Source: an uncultured Eubacteriales bacterium
GTDB lineage: Bacteria; Bacillota; Clostridia; Christensenellales; Borkfalkiaceae
Assembly (NCBI GenBank): GCA_900540805.1
Contig: UQHL01000021.1
Coordinates: forward strand, 1-51,459
Direction: 5' to 3'
Length of the DNA stretch: 51,459 nt
The stretch's first letter is position 1; every line of letters begins with the position of its first letter. The translations under genes were made by a program, and so were the position numbers. Of this stretch, positions 26,714-36,554 are shown piece after piece. The notes beneath the pieces are model-generated. The model had not been told where the DNA came from, did not search any database, and was given only the letters and a program-made list of their open reading frames with translations.

Positions 26714-27610
26714 ATGAAAGTCTCTTATCTCAACGACGAATTTTTCAGCCGGCTGGAAACGTTGGCCGTCAATCTTCGGACAAGTCTCACGGGCTTTTTC
26801 GGAGGAAAACACTTGGTGCGCTCCTACGGACAGACGGTGGAGTTTGCCGATTACCGCGAATATATGCTCGGGGACGACATACGGCGCATAGACTGGAATT
26901 TATACAGCCGCTTCGAGAAGTATTTCCTTAAATTGTTTACGGACGAAAGGCAGATGCACGCCCGGGTTTTTCTCGACTGTTCCGCTTCTATGGGGAAGGA
27001 AAATCCCGCAAAGGCCGCCTATGCCGTCGCGGTGACTGCGGCCCTGGGGTTTTTGTCCGTCCACAACATGGATAAATTCTCCTGCTTTTTGCTCAGGGGC
27101 GGAAAGGCGGAAAATCCTTTCGGGACGATCGTGGGAAAGACGGCTTTTTTCAGGGCGGTTTCTGCCCTCGAAAACGCCGATTTTTCCGGCGAATGCGATA
27201 TTTCCGCCGCCGTCACGGGCTGTACGGACACGGGGAGCAACGACGGACTGTCCGTCATCGTCTCCGATTTCCTTACGGACAACGATTGGAAAAAAGCGGT
27301 GGATTATCTGTGTTACAAAAACAGGCAGGTAATGCTCGTGCAGGTGCTTTCGCCCGATGAAGTCGAGCCTGTGTATAACGGAAGGCTGAATTTGGTCGAT
27401 TCGGAGACGGAGGATCTCTCGGACGGCAGAAATATGAAGCTGAAAATTACCCGCAATATGCAGGCGGCATACGATGAGGCGTTGAGCGAGCTGAAAGAGA
27501 ATATCCGCTCCTTTTGCGCCTCGCGCGGCGCAGATTTTATTTCCGTAAGCAGCGACGTGCCCATCGAAAGGGCGCTTTTCGGGGAATTGTTTAAGGTAGG
27601 TATGATATGA
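26714..27610 (+). CDS. DUF58 domain-containing protein
   Basis: The protein has 298 residues. ATG 26714 follows AAGGAG; the in-frame start at 26687 is not preferred. The DUF58 signature is clear near residues 36-62 (R-S-Y-G-Q-T-V-E-F-A-D-Y-R-E-Y then G-D-D-I-R-R-I-D-W). A VWA-like metal site follows with Asp88 in D-C-S-A-S, a complete DxSxS. DUF58 proteins accompany MoxR AAA+ ATPases and VWA membrane proteins in many bacteria; their exact role is not settled. The stop overlaps the next start (ATGA), so the next protein is made coupled to this one. No MoxR gene is found upstream in this window. Confidence 0.92.
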   Translation: MKVSYLNDEFFSRLETLAVNLRTSLTGFFGGKHLVRSYGQTVEFADYREYMLGDDIRRIDWNLYSRFEKYFLKLFTDERQMHARVFLDCSASMGKENPAKAAYAVAVTAALGFLSVHNMDKFSCFLLRGGKAENPFGTIVGKTAFFRAVSALENADFSGECDISAAVTGCTDTGSNDGLSVIVSDFLTDNDWKKAVDYLCYKNRQVMLVQVLSPDEVEPVYNGRLNLVDSETEDLSDGRNMKLKITRNMQAAYDEALSELKENIRSFCASRGADFISVSSDVPIERALFGELFKVGMI

Positions 27611-29532
27611 GTCTTCTTGTTCCTTTGGGACTGTTGGGATTATTGGGAATCGCCGCGTTGATTCTCATCTATATTCTCAAGCCGAATTACCAGCAGAAAA
27701 TTATTTCCAGCACCTATGTCTGGAAGCTCAGCTTGCGGTACAGAAAAAAGAAAATCCCCGTCAGCCGTCTCAGAAATATTATTCTTTTAATCTGTCAGAT
27801 TTTGACGATTGCGGCCTGTGCGTTTATTATGACGAAGCCCATCGCGGAGGCGGCGCAACCTCTGCCCGGCGGAGAAAAAATTGCCGTCATCGACGCTTCG
27901 GCGGGTATGCTCACCGAGGGAAAAACGGATACCCGCTTCGAAAGAGCCGTGCGGCAGGTAAAAAGTCTCGCGCGGGAAACCTTTGCAAAAAGCGAACGCA
28001 TCAGCGTGATTTTGGCGGGCACCTCCGCGTCTTATCTCGTTCAGCGGTCGGACGCGACAAAAGCCGAGGACGTCTATGAGCGTTTGGATTCCTTGGTGAG
28101 CGGAAGCTTACAGTGTTCCTACGGCAGCGCGGATATGGACGGCGCCATGAAATTGGCGGAAGGGGTTTTAGAGCTTAATCCCGATGCGGAAATATTGTTA
28201 TATACGGGGACGGAATACATTGCCCCCGGAGAAGTTACGGTGGTGGACGTGGCCGAAGAAGGGGAGTGGAACGCTGCCATTTTGGACGTGGAGGCGGAAT
28301 TGAGAGAAAATTATTACGCCTTTACGGTGTCGGTGGCCTGTTACGGCGCCGACGAAGAGCTGACCGTCAATTTCGCTTTTTCCGGCGTAAATTACGACAA
28401 AACCGCCCTTTCCTGGTCGACGGTTGTTCCGTGCAGCGGCGGAGAAACGCAGGTTTTTGTGCTGGATACCTCTACGTACGGAGGGGAGGGGATCTATTCC
28501 TTTGACAGTCTCCGCGTATATATACAGACGCGGGACGACGATTCCTTCGGATACGACAACAATTTTTATTTTTACGGCACCCGCGAAACCATCCGCATTC
28601 AATATGCCAGCGCCCGTCCCAACGACTTTTTCGGCTTTGCGCTGATGAGTCTTAGAAGCAACAGCTTCCTGCAACGGGAATGGAATATCGAATTGGTCGA
28701 GGTGCAAAACAAGACGCCCGAAACGGAGGGATTCGATTTTTATATTTTCGAATCCATGCTGCCCGACCCGGTTCCCAACGACGGCGTGGTGTTTCTCGTC
28801 GATCCGCCCGAAGCGCCTCCGGGGCTGGGCGTGACCTTTGCCGGCACGGAAGAGGGGGAGGTCTTTTTCACCGCAGGGGAATCGAATCGCATTCTCGACG
28901 CGGTGGACCCGACCGCCGTTTCCGTTTCGCAGTATCGCAAAGTCGCTTCGTACGACGGATTTCAGCCCTTGATGTATGCCGGCGACGATCCCGTTCTGCT
29001 CCTCAGGGACGAACCCATGGAAAAGGTCGTTTTAATGCCGTTCAGCCTGAATTATTCCAATCAGTCCATGTTGAAGGATTTTCCGATTCTGTTCGGCAAT
29101 ATCTATCGCTATTTCTTTCCGTATTCGCTTCTCGACGTGCCGCAAAAGGCCGATACGATGCCCGTGGCTACGACGGTATTCGAAGTGGGGGAATCGGCGT
29201 CGATCAATTCCGTCGGGGACGAGCTTTCGATAAGCGCTCCGGACGGAAACGTCGCTTCATACGGAAGTTTCCCCGAAAAAATTACGCTGACGGCCCCGGG
29301 GGCTTATACGCTGTCTCATAGATTGATATCCGGACGGGAGCTCAAGCGCAATTTTTACGTAAAGCTTCCCGCCTTGGAAAGCAACATCTACCGTACGGAG
29401 GACGAATTGAACGTCCTTTCGCCGGAACGGGAAAAGCAGGAGGAGGACAAGGATTTGCGGATATGGTTTGCAATACCCTTGGTAGCGCTCTTGTTTATAG
29501 AATGGTGGCTGCAGGCCAAAGAAAATTTCTGA
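27607..29532 (+). CDS. BatA/VWA-type membrane protein with degenerate metal site
   Basis: The protein has 641 residues; the start overlaps the DUF58 stop by four bases. The N-terminus has the BatA-type membrane helix (about 4-26) with a basic loop and a second helix (about 57-80). A VWA domain follows from about residue 92, but the metal-ion site reads Asp96-A-S-A-Gly100, so the second Ser of DxSxS is replaced by Gly. The remainder is a large beta-rich external region and a C-terminal membrane helix (about 617-636). The VWA proteins of such operons are thought to assemble at the membrane; the changed site may mean loss of metal-dependent ligand binding here. Same-strand neighbours 13 bp downstream continue the operon. 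Confidence 0.85.
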   Translation: MSLLVPLGLLGLLGIAALILIYILKPNYQQKIISSTYVWKLSLRYRKKKIPVSRLRNIILLICQILTIAACAFIMTKPIAEAAQPLPGGEKIAVIDASAGMLTEGKTDTRFERAVRQVKSLARETFAKSERISVILAGTSASYLVQRSDATKAEDVYERLDSLVSGSLQCSYGSADMDGAMKLAEGVLELNPDAEILLYTGTEYIAPGEVTVVDVAEEGEWNAAILDVEAELRENYYAFTVSVACYGADEELTVNFAFSGVNYDKTALSWSTVVPCSGGETQVFVLDTSTYGGEGIYSFDSLRVYIQTRDDDSFGYDNNFYFYGTRETIRIQYASARPNDFFGFALMSLRSNSFLQREWNIELVEVQNKTPETEGFDFYIFESMLPDPVPNDGVVFLVDPPEAPPGLGVTFAGTEEGEVFFTAGESNRILDAVDPTAVSVSQYRKVASYDGFQPLMYAGDDPVLLLRDEPMEKVVLMPFSLNYSNQSMLKDFPILFGNIYRYFFPYSLLDVPQKADTMPVATTVFEVGESASINSVGDELSISAPDGNVASYGSFPEKITLTAPGAYTLSHRLISGRELKRNFYVKLPALESNIYRTEDELNVLSPEREKQEEDKDLRIWFAIPLVALLFIEWWLQAKENF

Positions 29533-29545
29533 CGGGAGGAAACAG

Positions 29546-32281
29546 ATGTCAAACTTTCGTATTCATTTTGCCTATCCCTGGCTTTTGCTGCTGTTGATTC
29601 CCGCGATATTTTTTGCGCTGCTGCCCTATTTTCGGCTTTCCAAAAAATACAGAAGAACGAGAAACCGGGTCGTCTCCTTCGTCCTTCATACCGCCGTCAT
29701 CGTCATGAGCGTGTGTCTGCTGGCGGGAATGACCTTTCGGTATCAGGTCCCCAATTCCCGAAACGAAGTGATCCTGCTCGTAGATGTGTCCGACAGCGGG
29801 GCGCGTTCGGAGGAGGATAAAAACGCATTCGTGCGTTCGGTCATCGACGGAAACGATCTTTCCTGCCGTCTCGGGATCGTGACTTTCGGTTACGATCAGG
29901 TATATGCCGCGGAGCTGAGCGACGATTCGGACGGCATGTACGAACAATATCTCCGGGCAGACCGACCGAATACGAGCGGCACGGATATGGCTTCCGCGCT
30001 GCGGTATGCGAGCAGGCTGTTTACAAACCCCGAATCCGCGAAAATTATCCTTTTAAGCGACGGAGCGGAGACGGACGGAGCCGCAGCGTCGGTTATCCGT
30101 TCCGTCGTTTCCGAGGGGATTTCGGTGGATACCGTGTATTTTCCCGAGGAGAGGAGCGATTCCGAAGTTCAGATCGTCGGCGCGGCCCTGCCCGATTATA
30201 ACGTCGCCGTCGGCGATACGTTTACGCTGAAGCTCTCGACGCAAAGCTCCCTTTCCGCAGAGGCGGCCGTCACCCTTTACGACAACGGCGTCGCCTGCGA
30301 CCCCGTTTCCGTACGCCTTACGGAAGGGACGCAGACCGTCGAGCTCGAACATTCCTTTGCCGAGCCCGGCCTGCACGAGCTTCGCTTTTCAATCGGATGC
30401 GAAGGGGATAGGTTGACGGAAAACAACATCTTTTGTTCCTATATGTATCTCGAGAGCTTCGACGATATTCTCATCCTCGAACGGACGGAAGGGGAGTCTT
30501 CCTACCTTGCGGGCATGCTGAAAAACGACTATAACGTGACGGTTGCGGAAATTACGGATAAAACCGCCGTCCCTGCGACGGTGGACGAACTCCGTCAATA
30601 CGACGAAGTCGTGCTCGTGAATATCGCCAACGCCGACATGCCTGCGGGGTTCGACGAGCTGCTCTATGAGTACGTCAAGGAATACGGCGGCGGGTTATTT
30701 ACCGTCGGCGGAAATAAGACGGACCCGGAAACGGGGGAGACGGTGGCGAATACCTATAACCGCGGGGATATGTACGGCACTTTGTATCAGGAGATGCTTC
30801 CCGTAGAGGCGATCGAATATACTCCGCCCATCGGCGTCATGCTCGTCATCGACCGCTCGGGAAGTATGCAGGCCAAAGACGAAACGACGGGAAAAACCAT
30901 TCTCGAGCTCGCAAAGGAAGCGGCAAAGGCCTCCCTGCATTCGTTGAGCGATCGGGATTATTGCGGCGTTATGACGCTGGAAAATACCTATAACGAAGAG
31001 ATAGAAATGACCCCTGTCCCGCAGAAGTCGAGGATTTTAGCCGCCATAGACAGCATTTCGGACGACGGCGGGGGAACGATGTTCGCGCCTTCTCTCAAGC
31101 GCGCGGGCGACGCGCTCAAGCTGCTCAATGTGGAAAAAAGGCACATCATCATGCTCACGGACGGTATGGCGGGCGATGCGGAGGAGGTCTATGGCGAACA
31201 GATCCGACTCAACGCCGAACAGGGAATCACCCTTTCGATCGTCGGGATCAATGCGGGTTCGGCCGCGAAAGCGATGAAATATGCCGCCGAGGAGCTGGGC
31301 GGCGGACGGTTTTACGACGTGGACGCCAATCGGATGACGGAGCTTACCAGTATCCTTAGGCACGACCTTACCGTACCGGAAATCACAGACGTCAATTACG
31401 AGACGTTCACTCCGCAGATAGACGACCACACTTCGGCCGTCAACGGAATTTTGCAGAGCGAAATGCCCACGCTCGACGGCTTTTACGGTACGAAGGTAAA
31501 GACGGGGGCAAGCTATGCGGCCGTCGATACTCCGCTCATGGCCGCATACGTCCCCGTCTATGCGCAATGGAAGTTCGGAAAGGGCTCGGTCGGCAGCTTT
31601 ATGTGCGATTTAAGCGGGGTTTGGTCGGCCGATTTTGTAAACAGCCCGGTCGGGGTGAAATTTATTTTCAACGTCGTAAACGGATTGTTCCCGACGCAGA
31701 ATATCGAGCCTCAGGATATCGAAGTAAAATTCACGGACGATAATTTTACCTCACAGCTGAGTATCTTTACGGAGCTTTTGCCGTATGAAAGAGTCGATGT
31801 GACGGTGACGGGCCCTCCCGAGGAAGGGCAAACCCGACCGAACGTACAATCGGTGCCGCCTTCCGCCGCAGAGCGATACAGCCGAACCGAATTTGTCATG
31901 AACCGTCCCGGGATATATACCGTATTGATCGAGATAAAGGACGGGGCGGGAAACGTGGCCTCCAGCCGTACGGTTTACAAGGCGTTTTCCTATTCGAAAG
32001 AATATAACGCTTTCCCCGACGGCGAAGCCGATCGGCTTTTCCTCGAAAGGCTGGCCGCGGACGGGGACGGAAAGGTTATTACCGACGCCGCCCGGGCGTA
32101 CGACGGATTGAAGAGAGCTCTCGACAGGGAGACCGATCCCGCAACGGCTTTGGCCGTCGCCGCCGTCGTTCTCTTCCTGCTCGATATAGCGGTGCGCAAG
32201 TTTAAGTTTAAGTGGCTGCACGAGATCGTGCGCGAGCGTAAAAACGGAAAGTATTCCGGCAAATCCATTTCAGGAGTATGA
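29546..32281 (+). CDS. Large membrane protein with two VWA domains
   Basis: The protein has 911 residues with GGGAGG upstream. Two N-terminal membrane helices (about 10-28 and 43-62). First VWA domain from about residue 73 with Asp80-V-S-D-Ser84, second from about 428 with Asp436-R-S-G-Ser440; both have complete DxSxS sites. Between them lies a beta-sandwich and a glutamine-amidotransferase-like segment (about 340-405, with Y-G-G-G-L-F-T-V-G-G). A beta domain and a C-terminal membrane helix (about 870-890) end the protein. The architecture matches the largest VWA protein of MoxR-type operons. Together with the preceding gene it probably forms the membrane core of the system. Confidence 0.87.
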   Translation: MSNFRIHFAYPWLLLLLIPAIFFALLPYFRLSKKYRRTRNRVVSFVLHTAVIVMSVCLLAGMTFRYQVPNSRNEVILLVDVSDSGARSEEDKNAFVRSVIDGNDLSCRLGIVTFGYDQVYAAELSDDSDGMYEQYLRADRPNTSGTDMASALRYASRLFTNPESAKIILLSDGAETDGAAASVIRSVVSEGISVDTVYFPEERSDSEVQIVGAALPDYNVAVGDTFTLKLSTQSSLSAEAAVTLYDNGVACDPVSVRLTEGTQTVELEHSFAEPGLHELRFSIGCEGDRLTENNIFCSYMYLESFDDILILERTEGESSYLAGMLKNDYNVTVAEITDKTAVPATVDELRQYDEVVLVNIANADMPAGFDELLYEYVKEYGGGLFTVGGNKTDPETGETVANTYNRGDMYGTLYQEMLPVEAIEYTPPIGVMLVIDRSGSMQAKDETTGKTILELAKEAAKASLHSLSDRDYCGVMTLENTYNEEIEMTPVPQKSRILAAIDSISDDGGGTMFAPSLKRAGDALKLLNVEKRHIIMLTDGMAGDAEEVYGEQIRLNAEQGITLSIVGINAGSAAKAMKYAAEELGGGRFYDVDANRMTELTSILRHDLTVPEITDVNYETFTPQIDDHTSAVNGILQSEMPTLDGFYGTKVKTGASYAAVDTPLMAAYVPVYAQWKFGKGSVGSFMCDLSGVWSADFVNSPVGVKFIFNVVNGLFPTQNIEPQDIEVKFTDDNFTSQLSIFTELLPYERVDVTVTGPPEEGQTRPNVQSVPPSAAERYSRTEFVMNRPGIYTVLIEIKDGAGNVASSRTVYKAFSYSKEYNAFPDGEADRLFLERLAADGDGKVITDAARAYDGLKRALDRETDPATALAVAAVVLFLLDIAVRKFKFKWLHEIVRERKNGKYSGKSISGV

Positions 32282-32284
32282 CCT

Positions 32285-34990
32285 ATGAAAAAATTGCGAT
32301 TATATTTGCTCCTCGGCGCGATTCTTTGCTGTATTCTCGTTTTTGCGGGCTGCGGACCCAAGACGCTTGACCGACCTACGGGAGTCAGAGTCGATACGGA
32401 AAAAATGGAGCTTACCTGGGACGAGGTGGAAAACGCCCGATTGTATTCGGTGGAAATCAACGGGGAAGCCGATGCGACGCACAATAATCCCTATTCTATT
32501 TCCAAATTAAAGGCGGGGGAATACGAGTTTCGCGTCAAAGCGCTGGGGGACGGGGACGCTTACGCGGATTCCGACTGGTCGGAGCCCGTTACCTTTGTCA
32601 AGGAAGCCGAAACGGGGCTCGTATATACCCTTATCGCGGACGGCGCCGCCTATGAAGTCACCGGCGCGGGCACGGCGAAGGGAAACGTCGAGATCGGGGA
32701 CACCTATCGCGGAAAACCTGTCGTTTCGATCGCCGATTCTGCCCTTTCGGGCAGTCAGCTGACAGGGGTCGTGATCGGGAACAACGTGACGAAAATCGGG
32801 CGCAGGGCTTTCTATAATTGCAGCGCGATGACGAGCGTCGTCATTCCCGAAAGCGTTACGTCCATAGGCGCGTATGCGTTTCAAAGCTGTCGGGCTTTGG
32901 AAACCGTAGCCGTGCCTTCAGGCGTGACGGCCCTTTCCGAATATACCTTCGCTTATTGCAAGGGCTTGAAGAGCGTCGTTTTGTCCGAAGGGATATCCTC
33001 GATCGGGGCGTATGCCTTTCACGGCTGCGAAAGGCTTGAAAGTATCCTCCTGCCCGACAGCCTGAACCGTCTCGGGGAAAAAGCCTTTTCCGAATGTAAG
33101 TCGGTAAAGAGCCTTTCGACGGGGGCAGGGTTGAGAGAAATCCCCGAATACGCCTTTTACGAGTGCGCTTCGCTCACGAAAGTAGATTTCGGAGAAAATA
33201 CTTCCTCGATCGGGGCATATGCTTTTTCGGATTGCACGGCGCTTGCCGAAATCGATATCCCCGACGGCGTTTCGGCCGTAGGAGATTGCGCCTTTTATAA
33301 TTGTGCGGCGCTGGGAACGGTGAAAATCGGTTCGGCGGTACGCGACGTCGGCGCCCTTGCTTTCGGCGGAACAAAACTCTGGAGCGACGCGGAAGAGCTT
33401 GTATTTGCGGACAAATGGCTGGTGGGCTGCAAAAATCTGAAAATCGCTTTTGTTTCTGTTCCCGAGGGGACGGAGGGGATCGGAGATTACGCCTTTTATC
33501 AATGCGGTTCGTTTACCGCCGTCGCTTTGCCGGACAGCGTTTTGGCCGTGGGGGATTATGCCTTTTGTCAAAGCGTCTCTTTAATGAGCGCCGATCTCGG
33601 TGAAAATGTGGAAAAAATCGGGGAATACGCCTTTTACGGCTGTTCGCTTCTCAGTACGGTTTCCTACGGCGGCAATCTACGTACCATAGGCAGTTACGCT
33701 TTTGAAGGCTGCGAAAGGCTTTCGAGCGTGTCCTTGCCCGACACGGTGGAAAGTATCGGGACGTATTCTTTTCACAACACGGCGATGTGGAAAAACTCCG
33801 GCGGCGTGGTGTATGCGGATAATTGGGTGGTCGGCTGCACGAGCGTATTGATCGGCAGCGTGGCTTTGAGGGCGGGAACGGTCGGAATAGGAAATTATGC
33901 CTTTTACGGCTGTATCGGTCTTACGGATATCTATATCCCCGAAAGTGTCCAAACCATCGGAAAGGGCTCCTTTTTCGGCTGCGGTCTGCCTTCCGTCACT
34001 CTCCCCGCGGGGCTGAAAAAAATCGGGGATTACGCGTTTTATCAATGCGCCGTGCTGGAGAGGGTCTCCTTGCCGCTCGGGCTGGAAAAAATCGGGCGTT
34101 CGGCTTTCTATTCCTGTACGAAGCTGTCGAAAATCGATTTTCCTTCCACCTTGACTGAAATAGACGCGTATGCCTTTTACGGCTGCAGTTCTTTGACGAA
34201 AGTCGTCCTTCCTCAAAGCGTCAAACGCTTAGGGGAAAACGCATTCAGCCGGTGCAGCGGACTGACGAGCGTCTCTGTCGGCAACGGCGCCGTAGCGTTG
34301 GGAGCCCGCGCTTTTTACGAATGTGCGCTTTTGTCCGAGGTTTCTCTCGGCAGCAGCCTCGTTTCCGTCGGGGAATCGGCTTTTTACGGCTGTACGAGCC
34401 TGACGCGGCTCATTCTCCCGAATCGTCTGGTTTCTCTCGGCGATTCTGCCTTTTACGGCTGTACGGCGCTGGAAAGCGTAACCTTCGGCGACGGATTGAA
34501 AACGATCGGCGATTCTGCCTTTTACGGCTGTGCTTCTTTAACCGCGGCGGCGCTTCCCGCCGGGGTGGAGAGTATAGGAAGCTACGCGTTCCGAAAATGC
34601 ACCGCCTTGACGGGGATTTTCCTCGGAAACGAGTTGAGGAGCGTAGGGAGTTATGCGTTTCAGGATTGTGAAAACCTTACGATTTACAGCGAGGGAGCGG
34701 GGAGCGGAATCGGCTGGGACGGGCTTTGGAACTCGTTTAACAGACCTGTGGTTTGGGGCTGCAAGATGTCCGGAGACGGCAGATATCTCGTTTCCCTGAC
34801 AAAGGGAAAAATTGCAAATACCGGCGCGGCGGGAGGTATTGCGGCGCCTGTCCGCGAAGGATACGTGTTTGACGGCTGGGCGCTTTCTCCGGACGGAGAG
34901 ATAGCGTATTCGGCCGAACAGCTTCCCTCCGTCCCCGAAGGAACCGTTTTATATGCGATATATTCGGCGGAGACAGATGCGGAAGCTTGA
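32285..34990 (+). CDS. BspA-type leucine-rich repeat lipoprotein
   Basis: The protein has 901 residues and starts 3 bp after the VWA gene, so it is co-translated with it. Lipobox F-A-G-C, Cys23. A fibronectin-III-like domain (about 32-105) is followed by roughly thirty LRR_5 repeats (about 110-810), many with A-F-Y-G-C-x-x-L. The C-terminal part (about 835-895) is InlB-repeat-like (G-Y-V-F-D-G-W-A). This is the same set of modules as the giant LRR protein at the other end of the operon, but in a different order. Some repeats are nearly identical at the DNA level with a 69-bp period, which points to recent duplication. Probably surface-exposed and functionally tied to the VWA proteins. Confidence 0.92.
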   Translation: MKKLRLYLLLGAILCCILVFAGCGPKTLDRPTGVRVDTEKMELTWDEVENARLYSVEINGEADATHNNPYSISKLKAGEYEFRVKALGDGDAYADSDWSEPVTFVKEAETGLVYTLIADGAAYEVTGAGTAKGNVEIGDTYRGKPVVSIADSALSGSQLTGVVIGNNVTKIGRRAFYNCSAMTSVVIPESVTSIGAYAFQSCRALETVAVPSGVTALSEYTFAYCKGLKSVVLSEGISSIGAYAFHGCERLESILLPDSLNRLGEKAFSECKSVKSLSTGAGLREIPEYAFYECASLTKVDFGENTSSIGAYAFSDCTALAEIDIPDGVSAVGDCAFYNCAALGTVKIGSAVRDVGALAFGGTKLWSDAEELVFADKWLVGCKNLKIAFVSVPEGTEGIGDYAFYQCGSFTAVALPDSVLAVGDYAFCQSVSLMSADLGENVEKIGEYAFYGCSLLSTVSYGGNLRTIGSYAFEGCERLSSVSLPDTVESIGTYSFHNTAMWKNSGGVVYADNWVVGCTSVLIGSVALRAGTVGIGNYAFYGCIGLTDIYIPESVQTIGKGSFFGCGLPSVTLPAGLKKIGDYAFYQCAVLERVSLPLGLEKIGRSAFYSCTKLSKIDFPSTLTEIDAYAFYGCSSLTKVVLPQSVKRLGENAFSRCSGLTSVSVGNGAVALGARAFYECALLSEVSLGSSLVSVGESAFYGCTSLTRLILPNRLVSLGDSAFYGCTALESVTFGDGLKTIGDSAFYGCASLTAAALPAGVESIGSYAFRKCTALTGIFLGNELRSVGSYAFQDCENLTIYSEGAGSGIGWDGLWNSFNRPVVWGCKMSGDGRYLVSLTKGKIANTGAAGGIAAPVREGYVFDGWALSPDGEIAYSAEQLPSVPEGTVLYAIYSAETDAEA

Positions 34991-35010
34991 GAAAACATAA
35001 ATAAAACGAA

Positions 35011-35052
35011 TACAGCGGGGTTAGGAGTAGGATATGCGCACACCCCGCTGTA
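35011..35052 (+). terminator. Terminator of the LRR/VWA operon
   Basis: Perfect 11-bp GC-rich stem (35011-35021 with 35042-35052) and a 20-nt loop, followed by a short T-rich stretch. Lies 20 bp after the stop of the last gene. Confidence 0.75.
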
Positions 35053-35537
35053 TATTTGTACTAAAATTTATTAAGAAAAGGCCGGTTTTTAATGAAAACT
35101 TAAATTTTGCTCTCTTTTAAGTGCGTCTCCCGAATAGCCGTTTCTGAAAGGCGAAACTTGAAAAATACTCGCTATAAAGGCGTGAAAAACGAAAGTTTAG
35201 TTGAAAACGTCTGAGAATGGCTTAAAGGAAGTTTGTTTTTATTTCTAATTGTGACAAAATAAGGAAAAAATGGTGAAAATTAAGTGAAAATAATTGACAA
35301 GTCTAAAAGTTGGTGTTACCATATAATTGTAAAATAAAAATTGTATCATAAGAAGAATAAAAAGAAACTCATTTTTGAAACATATCTCTATCCGAAAAAC
35401 CCGATCGAAAAAATAGTAGATTCGGGTTAAAAATAAAAGGCCGTTAACGATAACGATCGGTGAAAATCGAAGGCCAAAGGGGGAATGGATTCGGAAAAAC
35501 GGATGTTGCGGCATAGGTTGTCTGAAAGAGGTGAAGC
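35053..35537. other. Intergenic region before the LacI gene
   Basis: No open frame with support. A TATAAT at 35322-35327 and a TTGACA at 35294-35299 are present but spaced 22 bp apart, so the exact promoter is unclear. A LacI-type operator lies at 35443-35454. Confidence 0.45.
35443..35454 (+). promoter_or_regulatory. LacI-type operator upstream of the LacI gene
   Basis: GTTAACGATAAC, a near-palindrome matching the GTTAACGTTAAC sites after the gene. It lies 84 bp before the LacI start, so it fits autoregulation. Confidence 0.6.
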
Positions 35538-36509
35538 ATGAAAAAATCGAGAGTGACCATACGGGACGTCGCACGGGTAGCGCGTGTAACTCCGCAGACG
35601 GTTTCCCGGGCAATTCGCAATGCGCCGGAGGTATCGGCGGAAACCCGCGAAAAGGTATTGAAGGTCGCGGCCGAGCTTAATTACGTCAAAAATAATTCCG
35701 CAAGCTCTCTGCGGTGCGGAAACAGCAAATTGATCGTCATCGTATATGATCATCTCGTAAATATTTACTTTTCTATTATGATCGATTATTTGCAGACCTG
35801 TTTCAGAGAGCAGAATTATTCGATTTTGATGCTGTCGGTGACAAAGCACCAGCTCGACCGTTCGGATTATGAATTTGCACTCTCCCATAATGTCGCGGGA
35901 ATTGTAAGCTTTTTGGAGCCCGACAAGGAAGTGACGGAAATGCTGGATAACTTTGCTATTCCCGTGCTTCTTTTCGGCAGACGGACGGACATCAAATCGG
36001 TGGATTATATCTGCATGGACGACGAGGAGGGCGGCAGGCTGGCAGCGCGCCGCTTTGTCGAAAAGGGTTGTACCAGCTCGGTATATGTTAGCGTCGGCAC
36101 AGCCTCCTGCGCGTACGATCGGTTTATGGGGTTCAAAAAAGAATTGGAAAGTGCGGGTGCAAAAACGCCTCGTATCCTGGATTCCATGGATTGCTTTGAA
36201 GAAAATTTTTCCGCGCTGTTTGAAAATTCCGAAACGGTGCCCGACTCGTTTTTCTGTTTCAGCGATATGGTTGCGTTCGACGTGATTTATCGCCTGGAAA
36301 AAATGGGAATCAAAAATGCGCAGGTCATCGGCTTCGACGATATACAAAAGGAAGTGCGTATCCCTAAACGCCTCATTTCGGTGGGAACGGATAAGCGCGC
36401 CATGGCGCAACGGGCAGTCAACGTCCTTGTTTCCCGTATCGAAGAGGGCAGGGGACCCCGCGTATCGGATATGTTCGGCGTATATCTCAACGGGGATATA
36501 CTTTCGTAA
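35538..36509 (+). CDS. LacI-family transcriptional regulator
   Basis: The protein has 323 residues with AAAGAGGTG before the ATG. The N-terminal helix-turn-helix (about 5-50) has V-T-I-R-D-V-A-R-V-A-R-V-T-P-Q-T-V-S-R-A, and the hinge helix region S-A-S-S-L-R is near 54-59. The effector-binding core (about 62-323) has the periplasmic-binding-protein fold, with F-C-F-S-D-M-V-A-F-D-V and V-I-G-F-D-D-I as late signatures. LacI proteins repress sugar operons until a sugar binds. Three matching palindromic operators flank the gene (one before, two after), so it probably controls itself and the GH43/ABC cluster from 36851 to 45259. Confidence 0.94.
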   Translation: MKKSRVTIRDVARVARVTPQTVSRAIRNAPEVSAETREKVLKVAAELNYVKNNSASSLRCGNSKLIVIVYDHLVNIYFSIMIDYLQTCFREQNYSILMLSVTKHQLDRSDYEFALSHNVAGIVSFLEPDKEVTEMLDNFAIPVLLFGRRTDIKSVDYICMDDEEGGRLAARRFVEKGCTSSVYVSVGTASCAYDRFMGFKKELESAGAKTPRILDSMDCFEENFSALFENSETVPDSFFCFSDMVAFDVIYRLEKMGIKNAQVIGFDDIQKEVRIPKRLISVGTDKRAMAQRAVNVLVSRIEEGRGPRVSDMFGVYLNGDILS

Positions 36510-36554
36510 AAAATTAAGATAGTTTGAACAATTGAAAATTCTGTCTTTGTTAGT

